NCBI RefSeq assembly: GCF_030684035.1
Contig: NZ_JAUXPI010000037.1
Location: forward strand, 1-64,000
Source: Phaeovulum sp.
GTDB lineage: Bacteria > Pseudomonadota > Alphaproteobacteria > Rhodobacterales > Rhodobacteraceae
Direction: 5' to 3'
DNA length: 64,000 bases
A model generated the notes under the pieces. The model did not search any database. It was not told where the DNA came from and was given only the letters and a program-made list of their open reading frames with translations. This document shows, in pieces, positions 43,616 to 52,623 of the stretch (its first letter is position 1; each line of letters starts with the position of its first letter). Made by a program: the position numbers and the translations under genes.

Positions 43616-44322
43616 ATCCGCCTCCGTTGTTGCCATAGCTCGACCTGCGCTCCGCTGAACATTGCCGCCGCGGCAGCGATGAGCAGACCGACCCCGCCCG
43701 GCAGGAACGCAAGCAACAGTGCCACCGTTACCGAAACCGTTGCCGCCACCACATGCGCGAGGCTGCGCAGCATCGGCGCAAGCATGGCAAGAAAGGTGAT
43801 CGGCACCGCAAAATCGAGCGCGAATTCGGCCGGAATCGCCTGGCCCACGGTGGCTCCGACCAATGTCGAGACATACCACTGCGGGCAGACCGGGGTGCAG
43901 GCCCCGGCGTAATAGGCGATCTTTTCCGCCACGCTGCGGCTCGGGCGGCGTTCATATTCCTGTATCGCCAGCGCATAGGTCTGATCGACCATGAAATACG
44001 CAGCAAGCGCCTTCTGCCATGTCGGCGCGGCCCCGAGATGCGGCGTCAACGAGGCGGAATACATCGCCATCCGCAAATTCACCGCGAGCGAGGTGACGAG
44101 CACCATCACCACCGGCGCATTGTCGGCCATCAGTTGCACTGCGGCAAACTGCGACGCGCCGGCGATCACCAGCACCGAAAACCCCATGACTTCGGTCAGG
44201 TTGAACCCCGCCTCGCTGCCGGCAACGCCAAACAGCAGGCCAAAGGGAATGATTACCAGCACGAACGGAAGGCTGTGGCGAAAGCCGAGCCAGTAGGCGG
44301 CGGAAACGGAAGATCGGGGCAT
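43612..44322 (-). CDS. azlC: Branched-chain amino acid exporter subunit AzlC
   Basis: AzlC, 236 residues, LIV-E family. It has about six to seven helices. The family core reads PFVLVIIPFGLLFG, GASQFAAVQLM and NLRMAMYSASLTPHL. Start at 44322 (MPRSSVSAAYWLGFRHS). It is the upstream gene of a two-gene azlCD unit on the reverse strand. No regulator (such as an Lrp-family protein) lies next to it. Confidence 0.9.
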   Translation of the reverse strand: MPRSSVSAAYWLGFRHSLPFVLVIIPFGLLFGVAGSEAGFNLTEVMGFSVLVIAGASQFAAVQLMADNAPVVMVLVTSLAVNLRMAMYSASLTPHLGAAPTWQKALAAYFMVDQTYALAIQEYERRPSRSVAEKIAYYAGACTPVCPQWYVSTLVGATVGQAIPAEFALDFAVPITFLAMLAPMLRSLAHVVAATVSVTVALLLAFLPGGVGLLIAAAAAMFSGAQVELWQQRRRM

Positions 44323-44391
44323 GGAGCTTGGCTTTCGGGCGCGAATGCGCCAGTCATATTGCAATAGGTGGGGGATGCAAGCGGGGCCGTG

Positions 44392-44973
44392 GTGCGGATT
44401 GCGGGGATGATACTTGCGGGCGGCGCGGGGCGGCGCCTCGGTGGCACCGACAAGGCGTTGCTGCCGCTCGCCGGGCGGCCGCTTCTGGCGCATGTCGTGG
44501 CGTGTCTTGCACCGCAAGTGGCAGCGCTGGCGCTTTCGGCCAACGGCGATGCCGCGCGGTTTGCGGAATATGGGCTGCCGGTGCTGGCCGATGCCTCGGG
44601 CCGCGTGGGCGAAGGGCCTTTGGCTGGCGTTCTCGCGGGGCTTGACTGGGCAGCGGGGCTTGGTGCCGAAAGGCTGCTGGTCTCGGCGGTCGATACCCCG
44701 TTTCTGCCCGCCGACCTTTCGGCGCGGCTCGCGGCGGAACCCGGCGCGGCCTACGCTGCCTGTGCCGGGCGCGACCACCCGAGCATTGCGCTCTGGCCGG
44801 TGGCTGGCCGTGCGCGGCTTGCGGCGCTATTTGCTACGGGCGAACGGCGTTTACGGGCGGCGCTGGCAGGGGCTGAACGGGTGGAGTTTGACGGCCCCGA
44901 GCATTTCTTCAACATCAACACGCCCGATGATCTTGCCGCCGCCGAGGCGTTTTTGGCGGGGCGGGCATCGTGA
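44392..44973 (+). CDS. mobA: Molybdenum cofactor guanylyltransferase MobA
   Basis: MobA, 193 residues from GTG 44392, converts Mo-molybdopterin to the bis-MGD form by adding GMP. The nucleotide-binding signature AGMILAGGAGRRLGG with KALLPLAGRPLLAHV is clear, and VSAVDTPFLP carries the metal-binding Asp. Several starts are possible (GTG 44368, 44389, 44392; ATG 44407); 44392 gives MRIAGMILAGG, as in relatives. Dependence on bis-MGD implies DMSO-reductase-family enzymes elsewhere. It ends in a GTGA overlap with the next gene. Confidence 0.88.
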   Translation: MRIAGMILAGGAGRRLGGTDKALLPLAGRPLLAHVVACLAPQVAALALSANGDAARFAEYGLPVLADASGRVGEGPLAGVLAGLDWAAGLGAERLLVSAVDTPFLPADLSARLAAEPGAAYAACAGRDHPSIALWPVAGRARLAALFATGERRLRAALAGAERVEFDGPEHFFNINTPDDLAAAEAFLAGRAS

Positions 44974-45554
44974 GGGTTGGCTATGCCCGCAGTCTCTCGC
45001 CCGCTGACCGACAGGCGGCAGCCGCGCTCTACTGGCTCGCCTTCGGCTCCAAGCTGGCGAAAGTCATGGGCCCGGAGAAAAAGGCGCTCGCTTTCATCGA
45101 AAGGGTGCTTGACCCCGCGCATGTGCTGCTCGCGCGCGACAGGAACGACGCGGTGCTGGGCCTTGTCGGGTTTCGCACGGCGCGGGGGGCATTTGTCGGC
45201 GGCGGGCTGGCTGATCTCTGCGCTGTCTACGGCCGATTTGGCGGGCTTTGGCGCGCTGCCTGCCTGCGCCTGCTCGCACAGGATATTGCCGCCGAGGGGA
45301 TTGTGGTCGATGGCCTATCGGTGCTTTCCAAGGCGCGCGGGCAGGGTATAGGCGCGGCCTTGCTGGAGGCGCTCTGCGCCGAGGCGGCGGCGCGCGGGCA
45401 CCGCTCCGTCCGGCTTGAAGTGGTTGAGGAAAATCTGCGCGCGCGCGCGCTTTACGAGCGGCGCGGTTTTGTTGTGCACGCCCGGCGCAGCAGCAGGCTG
45501 ACGCGCTGGCTGTTCGAATTCGGCGGCTTCTGGGTGATGGTGCGCGACCTTTGA
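44970..45554 (+). CDS. GNAT-family N-acetyltransferase
   Basis: A 194-residue GNAT protein. The acetyl-CoA pyrophosphate-binding motif is KARGQGIGAALLEALC, and the C-terminal LEVVEENLRARALYERRGF is the usual second signature. The N-terminal part (LYWLAFGSKLAKVMGP) differs from Rim proteins, so the substrate is unknown. GTG 44970 overlaps the mobA stop (GTGA), giving translational coupling, although no functional link is known. It converges on the next reverse-strand gene. Confidence 0.85.
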   Translation: MRVGYARSLSPADRQAAAALYWLAFGSKLAKVMGPEKKALAFIERVLDPAHVLLARDRNDAVLGLVGFRTARGAFVGGGLADLCAVYGRFGGLWRAACLRLLAQDIAAEGIVVDGLSVLSKARGQGIGAALLEALCAEAAARGHRSVRLEVVEENLRARALYERRGFVVHARRSSRLTRWLFEFGGFWVMVRDL

Positions 45555-45563
45555 CGCGGTGCC

Positions 45564-46598
45564 TCAGTCGAAGGTGCCGGTGACGCGACCGAGCAGCATG
45601 AAAGCGCGCGCGGTGCGGGTTTCGGCAAGCTCGGCCACTTCTGCATCCGAGGCGTTCTTTTCAAACTCGGTAAAGGTCTTGTCGAACTGCCGCAGAAAAT
45701 GGTGCGCGGCATCGCGGAAGATCGTGTCGCCGCGCATCCGCCCGGCGGTGAGAGTGAGGCTTGAGCGATCGCGCACCCCGCCGAGCCCGGCCACCTCGCG
45801 CCCACGTTCGCCATTGGCAAACCGCCGCCAGACCTCGGGCCGGGCGCGGTCCGGTTTCAGATCGTCCATGTAGATGCCGTCTTGCGACAAGAGCGTCAGC
45901 ACATCCTGCGCGGCGCGGATCAGTTTTGCCGTGCCGCGTTCCTCGAGCGCCCGGCGCAGCGCGCGAAAGCCCTCGGCGTCTTCGCCGCTGTCGGGAAAGT
46001 TCAGCGCCCGGATGAAATCGGCCACCGAAACCGGTGCCGCGAGCTGTTCTGCCGGGGTGCCGAGCGCGAGCGACGGTTCATCTTCGCCCGGCGTAGCGCG
46101 GGGCACCACCAGCGCCGCCTTGCGGTCGGCGGAAGGCTGGCTTGCCTGCCCGTCGCGGCGCGAGGTGAAGGTTGCCACTGCGGTTTCGGTCTGCCGCGCC
46201 GAGGCGGCGATTTCTTCCAGCCTGCGCTCGAATGGCCGCGCCAGTGCGGCCTGATTTGCCTGCCAGCCCAGCCGCATGGTGTCGATGGTCTGTTGCAGAC
46301 GCTGCGCTTCGGCGCGCATTTCGCGCGCGGTGCGGGCGGTGATCGCTGCCACCCAGATCATCGCAACCGGCAGAAATATGCCCACCAGTGTCATCATCAC
46401 CGGCAGCACCCCGGTGCCGCCTTCGCCGCCACTATCGACAAGCACGAAAAACAGCGCCACCAAACCCAGCCAGACCAGTGTCAGCACCAGCGCCACGATC
46501 TCGGCCCCGCTGTAGCGGCACGAGGTTGGCGGCGCTGCGAAGCCGCGCAAACCTATGCCTTGGCTTTCGGACTTGGGGTCGGGGCGGGCGTCGGACAT
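45564..46598 (-). CDS. Membrane protein with coiled coil, unknown function
   Basis: A 344-residue protein, start at ATG 46598 (MSDARPDPKSESQG). Two hydrophobic helices (about 34-90, ALVLTLVWLGLVALFFVLVD and GVLPVMMTLVGIFLPVAMIW) are followed by a helical, Gln/Glu-rich stretch (about 95-150, MRAEAQRLQQTIDTMRLGW) that looks like a coiled coil. The soluble C-terminal part has no recognised domain. It lies downstream of greA on the same strand, with 11 bases between them. I do not recognise the family. Confidence 0.75.
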   Translation of the reverse strand: MSDARPDPKSESQGIGLRGFAAPPTSCRYSGAEIVALVLTLVWLGLVALFFVLVDSGGEGGTGVLPVMMTLVGIFLPVAMIWVAAITARTAREMRAEAQRLQQTIDTMRLGWQANQAALARPFERRLEEIAASARQTETAVATFTSRRDGQASQPSADRKAALVVPRATPGEDEPSLALGTPAEQLAAPVSVADFIRALNFPDSGEDAEGFRALRRALEERGTAKLIRAAQDVLTLLSQDGIYMDDLKPDRARPEVWRRFANGERGREVAGLGGVRDRSSLTLTAGRMRGDTIFRDAAHHFLRQFDKTFTEFEKNASDAEVAELAETRTARAFMLLGRVTGTFD

Positions 46599-46609
46599 GT
46601 GCACCCCGC

Positions 46610-47080
46610 TCAGACGAAGCGGACAGTAAGAACTTCGTAGTTTTTCTCGCCGCCGGGGGTGCGCACTTCGACGCTGTCGCCCTCGTCCTTGCCGATCAGT
46701 GCGCGCGCAAGCGGCGAGCGGATATTGAGCAGGCCGTTCTCGATATTGGCCTCGACCTCGCCGACAATCTGGTAGGTGTGCGTTTCGCTCGAATGTTCAT
46801 CGACCAGCGTCACCGTGGCACCAAACTTGATCGCGCCGGTGAAGCGGCTCGGGTCGATCACCTCGGCACGGCTGATGACCGCCTCAAGCTCCTTGATTCG
46901 GCCCTCGATGAAGCTCTGGCGTTCGCGTGCCGCGTGATACTCGGCGTTCTCCGACAAATCGCCATGCGCGCGCGCCTCCGCGATGTCGCGGATGACGGCG
47001 GGGCGATCCACCGTTTTCAGGGTCTTGAGTTCGTCATCGAGGGCGTCAAAGCCCCCCCGTGTCATCGGGATTTTTTCCAT
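46610..47080 (-). CDS. greA: Transcription elongation factor GreA
   Basis: GreA, 156 residues, rescues backtracked RNA polymerase by inserting its coiled coil into the secondary channel. The N-terminal coiled coil (about 1-75, RPAVIRDIAEARAHGDLSENAEY) has the acidic tip residues that coordinate the cleavage Mg2+. The C-terminal FKBP-like domain ends GEKNYEVLTVRFV. ATG 47080 (MEKIPMTRGGF) matches homologues but has no good Shine-Dalgarno. A perfect AGGAGGT at 47119-47125 is better spaced for a TTG at 47107 that adds nine residues. Confidence 0.93.
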   Translation of the reverse strand: MEKIPMTRGGFDALDDELKTLKTVDRPAVIRDIAEARAHGDLSENAEYHAARERQSFIEGRIKELEAVISRAEVIDPSRFTGAIKFGATVTLVDEHSSETHTYQIVGEVEANIENGLLNIRSPLARALIGKDEGDSVEVRTPGGEKNYEVLTVRFV

Positions 47081-47238
47081 GAGGCCATCGCTCGCGAAAG
47101 CTGACAAAACTGCAGCTCACCTCCTCTAAATCCGCGTTGCGGCCCGAAAGTCAAGGCCGGGGCACGAATTTGCGCTGTTCGGCAAAATTTTGCCGCGATC
47201 CTGGGTATGGTGGCAAGGCGAATGGCAAGGGGTGCGGC

Positions 47239-48276
47239 ATGCGAAACTACTTTCTGGTGACACTGGCATATCTGGCCTTTGCCCTGATCGTGGCTGCCTT
47301 GGTCGCAGAGGCTCCGCTGGCTGCGCTTGGTGCCGCGGGCGGGGCTATGCAGGAACTGGCGGAGCTGTTGCTCATTCCGGTGTCGGTGCTGTTTTGCATT
47401 GCAACACTGCGGGCACTGCTCTGGCCGGTGCCACAAGCGCGCCAGCGCCTGCTGGATTTCTGGCTGGCGGCCGCTTCCTTGCTGCCGCTGCATGTCGGGT
47501 TCGCTACCCTCAAGACCTTGCTGCCGGGGATGGTTCCCTTTTACGCCGACCCGGCATTGGCGCAGGTCGATGCCTGGCTGCACGGCGGCACCGACGCCTG
47601 GGTGCTGGTGCACGCATGGGGGCGCGGGCTGCCGGTGGCGCTGGTTGAGCAGATCTATCTTCTCGGCTGGTCCTTCGTGGCGGTGCTTTTTCCGCTGATG
47701 CTGGCCGCGAGCGATGATGACAAAGACCGCCGCCGTCGGTTTTTGACACTCTACCTTGCAAGCTGGATCGTGCTTGGAAATCTACTGGCGCTGGCGGGCT
47801 CTTCCGCAGGCCCGGTCTTTTACGATCAGCTTCTGGGCGCTGCCCGGTTTATGGCGCTCGGCCCGACGTTGCTGGAAAGCGGCATTGCCGATTCGCAGAT
47901 TGGCGCAATTCAGGATTACATGTGGTGGAATTACCTTAACGGTGCCCAGCAACCCAGCGCCGCGATTTCGGCATTTCCCAGCTTGCATGTCGCCATCGCC
48001 ACGTTGTTCGCGCTCTATCTGGCCGAGCGGAGCCGTTGGCTTGCGCCCATAGGTGCGGCTTTTCTGCTGGCGATCCTGTTCATGTCGGCATTCACCGGCT
48101 ACCACTACGCGATTGATGGCTACGTCTCGATCGCCTTCGTGGGACTTGTCTGGCTGGCGCAAAGGCAAGGCGCGGCAAGTGCTGTGCTGCTCGCCGCCAA
48201 GGCGCTGACACGGTTGCCTGCGCTGCTTTCACGCGGCAACTTCGCAGCGTTACGATTGCGCCGTTCGGTCAGGTAA
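47239..48276 (+). CDS. PAP2-superfamily membrane protein (inositolphosphoceramide-synthase-like)
   Basis: A 345-residue polytopic protein with about six to eight helices. The two PAP2 catalytic signatures are visible: PSLHVA in ISAFPSLHVAIATLF and the second His/Asp set in TGYHYAIDGYVSIAF. The layout (long N-terminal helical region, then PSLH and HYAID near the C-terminus) resembles the AUR1/Ipt-type branch, which transfers phospho-head groups between lipids. ATG 47239 follows AAGGGG. Divergent from greA. Confidence 0.75.
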   Translation: MRNYFLVTLAYLAFALIVAALVAEAPLAALGAAGGAMQELAELLLIPVSVLFCIATLRALLWPVPQARQRLLDFWLAAASLLPLHVGFATLKTLLPGMVPFYADPALAQVDAWLHGGTDAWVLVHAWGRGLPVALVEQIYLLGWSFVAVLFPLMLAASDDDKDRRRRFLTLYLASWIVLGNLLALAGSSAGPVFYDQLLGAARFMALGPTLLESGIADSQIGAIQDYMWWNYLNGAQQPSAAISAFPSLHVAIATLFALYLAERSRWLAPIGAAFLLAILFMSAFTGYHYAIDGYVSIAFVGLVWLAQRQGAASAVLLAAKALTRLPALLSRGNFAALRLRRSVR

Positions 48277-48329
48277 GCTACGCAGTTTCCGGCAGAAGCG
48301 AGACGCAGTGGCAGCCGGAGGAACCGAGC

Positions 48330-49976
48330 ATGACCGGGATCGAACGCGAGTCGATGGAATATGATGTGGTGATCGTGGGTGCCGGGCCAGCGGGCCTTTC
48401 CGCTGCGATCCGGCTGAAGCAGATCAACACCGCGCTTTCGGTGGTGGTGCTGGAAAAGGGCTCTGAGGTCGGCGCGCATATCCTTTCGGGCGCGGTGCTC
48501 GACACGTCGGGGCTGGATGCGCTGATCCCCGACTGGGCCGAGCGCGGTGCGCCGGTGAAAACCCGGGTCGCGCGCGACGATATCTATCTGCTCGGTCCGG
48601 CGGGCCAGATGCGCATTCCCAATTTCACCATGCCGCCGCTGATGTCGAACCACGGCAAATACATCGTATCCATGGGCAACGTCTGCCGTTGGCTGGCCGA
48701 GCAGGCCGAGGCGCTGGGCGTGGAAATCTTTCCCGGCATGGCGGCAAGCCAACTGGTGCTGGAAGGCGAGCGTGTGGTTGGCGTGGTGGCGGGCGAGTTT
48801 GGCAAGAATGCCGACGGCAGCCTTGGCGCAAGCTATGAACCGGGCATGGAGCTGCGCGGCAAATACGTGTTCCTGTCCGAGGGCGTGCGCGGCAGCCTCG
48901 CCAAGGCGGTGATCGAGAAATACGACCTTTCCGCCGGGCACGAGCCGCAGAAGTTCGGGCTGGGGATGAAGGAGATCTGGCAGATCGACCCGGCCAAGCA
49001 CCAGCTTGGCAATGTCACGCATACCATGGGCTGGCCGCTTGGCGGCAATGCCGGTGGCGGCGGTTTCATCTACCACGCGGAAAACAATCAGGTTTACATC
49101 GGCTTCGTGGTGCATCTGAACTACGAGAACCCCTGGGTGTACCCCTACATGGAATTCCAGCGGATGAAACACCATCCGATGGTGGCCGAGCTATTGGAGG
49201 GCGGCAAGCGCGTGGCTTACGGCGCGCGGGCAATTTCCGAGGGCGGCTGGCAGTCGATCCCCAAGGTTTCCTTCCCCGGCGGCGCGCTGCTTGGGTGTTC
49301 GGCAGGCCTGGTGAATGTGCCGCGGATCAAGGGCAACCACAACGCCATGCACTCCGGCATTGCCGCAGCCGAGGCGGCGGCAGATGCAATTGCCGCCGGG
49401 CGCGGTGGCGACGATCTGGTGGAATACGAAACCGCGTTGCGTTCCGGCCCGGTCGCCCGCGACCTTCGGCGGGTGCGCAACATGAAGCCGCTTTGGGCCA
49501 AGTTCGGCATGCTGGCGAGCCTCGGGCTTGGCGGTTTTGACATGTGGGTGGCCAGCCTGACCGGCTGGAACCCGTTCGGGACCGTGCATCACGGAAAATC
49601 CGATGCTGCCGCAACCGGGCTGGCGGGCAACTATGCGCCGATCGATTACCCCAAACCCGATGGCAAGCTGAGCTTTGACCGGCTGACCAACGTCGCCTTT
49701 TCGGCCACCAACCATGAGGAAAACCAGCCCTGCCACCTGCATCTGGCCGATGCCGAGGTGCCGATTGCGGTGAACCTGCCGAAATACGGCGAACCGGCGC
49801 AGCGCTATTGCCCGGCGGGGGTTTATGAGGTGCTCGACGGGCCAGAAGGGCCGCGGTTCCAGATCAATTTCCAGAACTGCGTGCATTGCAAGACCTGCGA
49901 TATCAAGGACCCGAGCCAGAACATCACCTGGACCACGCCGCAGGGTGGCGACGGGCCGAACTACCCCAACATGTAA
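48330..49976 (+). CDS. etfD: Electron transfer flavoprotein-ubiquinone oxidoreductase
   Basis: ETF-QO, 548 residues, passes electrons from acyl-CoA dehydrogenases via ETF to ubiquinone at the inner membrane. The FAD-binding GAGPAGLSAAIRLKQ is near the N-terminus. The C-terminal 4Fe-4S ferredoxin domain is complete (NCVHCKTCDIKDPSQNITW, with CPAGVYE before it). The membrane-association segment lies in the quinone-binding middle. ATG 48330 follows GGAGGAA. The ACAD at 39700 would be one of its electron donors through ETF, whose genes are not here. Confidence 0.95.
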   Translation: MTGIERESMEYDVVIVGAGPAGLSAAIRLKQINTALSVVVLEKGSEVGAHILSGAVLDTSGLDALIPDWAERGAPVKTRVARDDIYLLGPAGQMRIPNFTMPPLMSNHGKYIVSMGNVCRWLAEQAEALGVEIFPGMAASQLVLEGERVVGVVAGEFGKNADGSLGASYEPGMELRGKYVFLSEGVRGSLAKAVIEKYDLSAGHEPQKFGLGMKEIWQIDPAKHQLGNVTHTMGWPLGGNAGGGGFIYHAENNQVYIGFVVHLNYENPWVYPYMEFQRMKHHPMVAELLEGGKRVAYGARAISEGGWQSIPKVSFPGGALLGCSAGLVNVPRIKGNHNAMHSGIAAAEAAADAIAAGRGGDDLVEYETALRSGPVARDLRRVRNMKPLWAKFGMLASLGLGGFDMWVASLTGWNPFGTVHHGKSDAAATGLAGNYAPIDYPKPDGKLSFDRLTNVAFSATNHEENQPCHLHLADAEVPIAVNLPKYGEPAQRYCPAGVYEVLDGPEGPRFQINFQNCVHCKTCDIKDPSQNITWTTPQGGDGPNYPNM

Positions 49977-50005
49977 CGCTTGCGCGATACCGGGTTCAGG
50001 GTCGC

Positions 50006-50026
50006 GCGCCCGCATTGCGCGGGCGC
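50006..50026 (+). terminator. Hairpin after etfD
   Basis: An 8-bp stem (50006-50013 with 50019-50026, GCGCCCGC with GCGGGCGC, loop ATTGC) follows the ETF-QO stop by 29 bases and precedes the TPR gene. No T-tract follows. Confidence 0.45.
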
Positions 50027-50050
50027 TGCGGCCTCGCTAGGCTTGCCGCC

Positions 50051-51787
50051 ATGCCAATGAGGAGCCGCATCTTGCCTTGTCAATCTGCCCGCGCCCTGCT
50101 CGTGCTCTGCCTTGCCGCCGCGCTGCCGCTTGCTGCCCGCGCCCAGGACAGCGAAGATTTCGCCGGGCCTTACCTAGCCGCGCGCGAGGCAGCGGTTGCA
50201 AATGATTTCGCCGCAGCGGCGCGCTATTCGGTGCAGGTGCTGGCGGCCGACCCCGGGAACCTGTTCCTGCAAGAAGCGGCGCTTATTGCGCAGGTCGCGG
50301 TAGGCGATATCACCGCCGCCGCCGCGCTGGCCGAAACCATGGCGACCGGGCCGAATGGCAGCCAGATGGCTTCGCTGGTGCGGCTTGCGGGTGCCGCCCG
50401 AAGTGGCGATTTGGCGCAGGTGCAGGCGCTGGTCGCGGCGGGAACCAACACCGGGCCGCTGCTTGACGGACTTCTGCTTGCCTGGGCCCGGCTTGGCGGC
50501 GGCCAGACGCAAGAGGCGCTGGCAGGCTTCAACGCGCTTGCCGCAGATGAAAGCTACGCGGCCTTCGGCCTCTACCACAAGGCGCTCGCGCTGGCGAGTG
50601 TGGGTGATTTCGAAGGGGCCGACGCGATTCTGTCGGGTGCCGAAGCGGGGCCGTTACGGGCTACGCGGCGCTCGGTGATTGCGCATGCACAGGTGCTCAG
50701 CCAGCTTGACCGAGGTGCCGATGCGCTGGAAATGCTCACCGCCCTGTTCGGCCCTGATCCGGACCCTGCCATTGCCGCGCTTCGCGACCGGCTGGAGGCG
50801 GGCGAGGCGCTGCCCTTTAGCCTGATCGGTTCAGCGCGCGACGGACTGGCCGAGGTGTTCTTTACCGTTGCTGGTGCACTGAACAGCGAAACACCCGACA
50901 GCTATGCACTGGCCTACGCGCGCTTTGCCGAATTCGTGCGGCCCGAGCATGTCGATGCGGTGCTGCTGGTGGCGAGCATTCTGGAGCGGATGAAGCAATA
51001 TGACCTCGCAACCGGCGTCTATGCCGGTATTGCGCGCAGCAGCGAGGCATTTCACGCAGCCGAGCTGGGCCGCGCAGGGGCGCTTTTCGAAGCCGGGCGC
51101 AGGGAAGCGGCGCTTGAAGTGCTGACAGCCCTTGCGCGCGATTTTCCCGATACACCCGGCATCTGGAGCGCGCTAGGCGATATGCAGCGGCGCACCCAGA
51201 TCTATGCCGAAGCGGCGCTTTCCTATGACCGGGCGATCGCGATTTACGGCGAACCCGCGCCGGATCAGTGGTTCCTCTACTATGCGCGCGGCATGGCAAA
51301 CGAGCGCGCCGGTGCATGGGCGGCCTCAGAGGCCGACTTTCGCACCGCGCTGCGGCTGAACCCCGACCAGCCGCAGGTGCTCAACTACCTCGGTTATTCC
51401 TTCGTTGACCGCAACGAGAACCTCGACGAGGCTTTGGGCATGATCGAGCGCGCGGTGGCTGCGGTGCCCAATGACGGTGCCATCGTCGACAGCCTCGGCT
51501 GGGTGCTCTACCGGCTTGGCCGCTATCAGGAAGCCGTGGGCCATATGGAAAAGGCGGCGTCGCTGATGCCGGTCGATGCGCTGGTCAACGATCATCTGGG
51601 CGATGTCTTCTGGGCCGTGGGGCGGCTGCGCGAGGCCGAATTCCAGTGGCGCCGCGCTCTTTCCTTCGGCCCCGAGACCGAGGAGGAGGCGGCGCGAATC
51701 CGGCGCAAGCTTGAGGTCGGGCTTGATGTCGTGCTGGCCGAAGAAGGTATGCCGCCGCTGAAGGCGCTCGCCGCCAATGGCAATTGA
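50051..51787 (+). CDS. Exported TPR-repeat protein
   Basis: A 578-residue protein with an N-terminal signal ([18 protein letters not shown]) and Ala-rich tetratricopeptide repeats. Clear TPR units appear at about 400-560 ([38 protein letters not shown] and [17 protein letters not shown]). It probably acts in the periplasm or outer membrane as a scaffold. The start at 50051 is chosen from two close ATGs (also 50057), with a poor Shine-Dalgarno. Its last 11 bases overlap ispE, so translation may be coupled. Confidence 0.8.
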   Translation: MPMRSRILPCQSARALLVLCLAAALPLAARAQDSEDFAGPYLAAREAAVANDFAAAARYSVQVLAADPGNLFLQEAALIAQVAVGDITAAAALAETMATGPNGSQMASLVRLAGAARSGDLAQVQALVAAGTNTGPLLDGLLLAWARLGGGQTQEALAGFNALAADESYAAFGLYHKALALASVGDFEGADAILSGAEAGPLRATRRSVIAHAQVLSQLDRGADALEMLTALFGPDPDPAIAALRDRLEAGEALPFSLIGSARDGLAEVFFTVAGALNSETPDSYALAYARFAEFVRPEHVDAVLLVASILERMKQYDLATGVYAGIARSSEAFHAAELGRAGALFEAGRREAALEVLTALARDFPDTPGIWSALGDMQRRTQIYAEAALSYDRAIAIYGEPAPDQWFLYYARGMANERAGAWAASEADFRTALRLNPDQPQVLNYLGYSFVDRNENLDEALGMIERAVAAVPNDGAIVDSLGWVLYRLGRYQEAVGHMEKAASLMPVDALVNDHLGDVFWAVGRLREAEFQWRRALSFGPETEEEAARIRRKLEVGLDVVLAEEGMPPLKALAANGN

Positions 51788-52613
51788 TGAAGCTGCCCCG
51801 GCCAAGGTGAACCTGACGCTGCACGTTACTGGCCAGCGCGCCGACGGCTATCATCTGCTCGATTCACTTGTGGTGTTCACCGAAACGGGCGACCGGCTGC
51901 ACTTTGCGTCCGCGGATGCCCTCAGCCTCGGCGTGACCGGACCAATGGCAAAGGGGTTGCCATCGGACCCTACGAATCTTGTGTTGCGGGCCGCAGCGCT
52001 GATGGGCGGCTGCGGCGCGATGATCACCCTTGAAAAGCACTTGCCGGTGGCGGCGGGGCTGGGTGGCGGCTCATCCGACGCCGCCGCGGCGCTGCGCGGC
52101 CTCGCGCGGCTCTGCAACCGGGCGCTGCCCGATCTGCGCGAGGTGGCGCGGCTTGGGGCTGACCTGCCGGTGTGCCTTGCGCCCCGGCCCCGGCGGATGG
52201 GCGGAATCGGCGAGGTGCTGGCAGAGGTGCCGCAACTGCCGCCATTCTGGCTGGTGCTCGCCAACCCCGGGGTCGCGGTTGCGACGCCTGCGGTATTCGC
52301 CGCGCTGGCGGACAAGACCGGCAAACCCATGCCGCAGACGCTGCCGCGTTGCGCATCGGCGGCGGAACTGGCGAGCTTCCTGCGCATGCAGCGCAATGAT
52401 CTGGAACTTCCGGCGCGACATCTTGCCCCGGTGATAGGCAAGGTGCTGGCGGCGCTTGCCGCGCAGCCGGGCTGCCTGTTGGCGCGGATGTCGGGGTCAG
52501 GTGCCACCAGCTTCGGGATTTTTGCCGACCCGCTGCACGCTGCCGCCGCAGCGCGCGCCATTGCAGCCGCCGAGCCCGGCTGGTGGGTGCGTGACACCGC
52601 GCTTTCCGCCTGA
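51777..52613 (+). CDS. ispE: 4-diphosphocytidyl-2-C-methyl-D-erythritol kinase
   Basis: IspE, 278 residues, a GHMP kinase of the MEP isoprenoid pathway. [21 protein letters not shown] is the N-terminal motif, the ATP loop is [17 protein letters not shown], and the C-terminal GHMP motif is [12 protein letters not shown]. The start overlaps the TPR gene by 11 bases. It converges with the polyprenyl synthase gene, ten bases apart. The two enzymes are both in isoprenoid metabolism (precursor and quinone side chain). Confidence 0.95.
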   Translation: MAIDEAAPAKVNLTLHVTGQRADGYHLLDSLVVFTETGDRLHFASADALSLGVTGPMAKGLPSDPTNLVLRAAALMGGCGAMITLEKHLPVAAGLGGGSSDAAAALRGLARLCNRALPDLREVARLGADLPVCLAPRPRRMGGIGEVLAEVPQLPPFWLVLANPGVAVATPAVFAALADKTGKPMPQTLPRCASAAELASFLRMQRNDLELPARHLAPVIGKVLAALAAQPGCLLARMSGSGATSFGIFADPLHAAAAARAIAAAEPGWWVRDTALSA

Positions 52614-52623
52614 ACCGGCTGCC

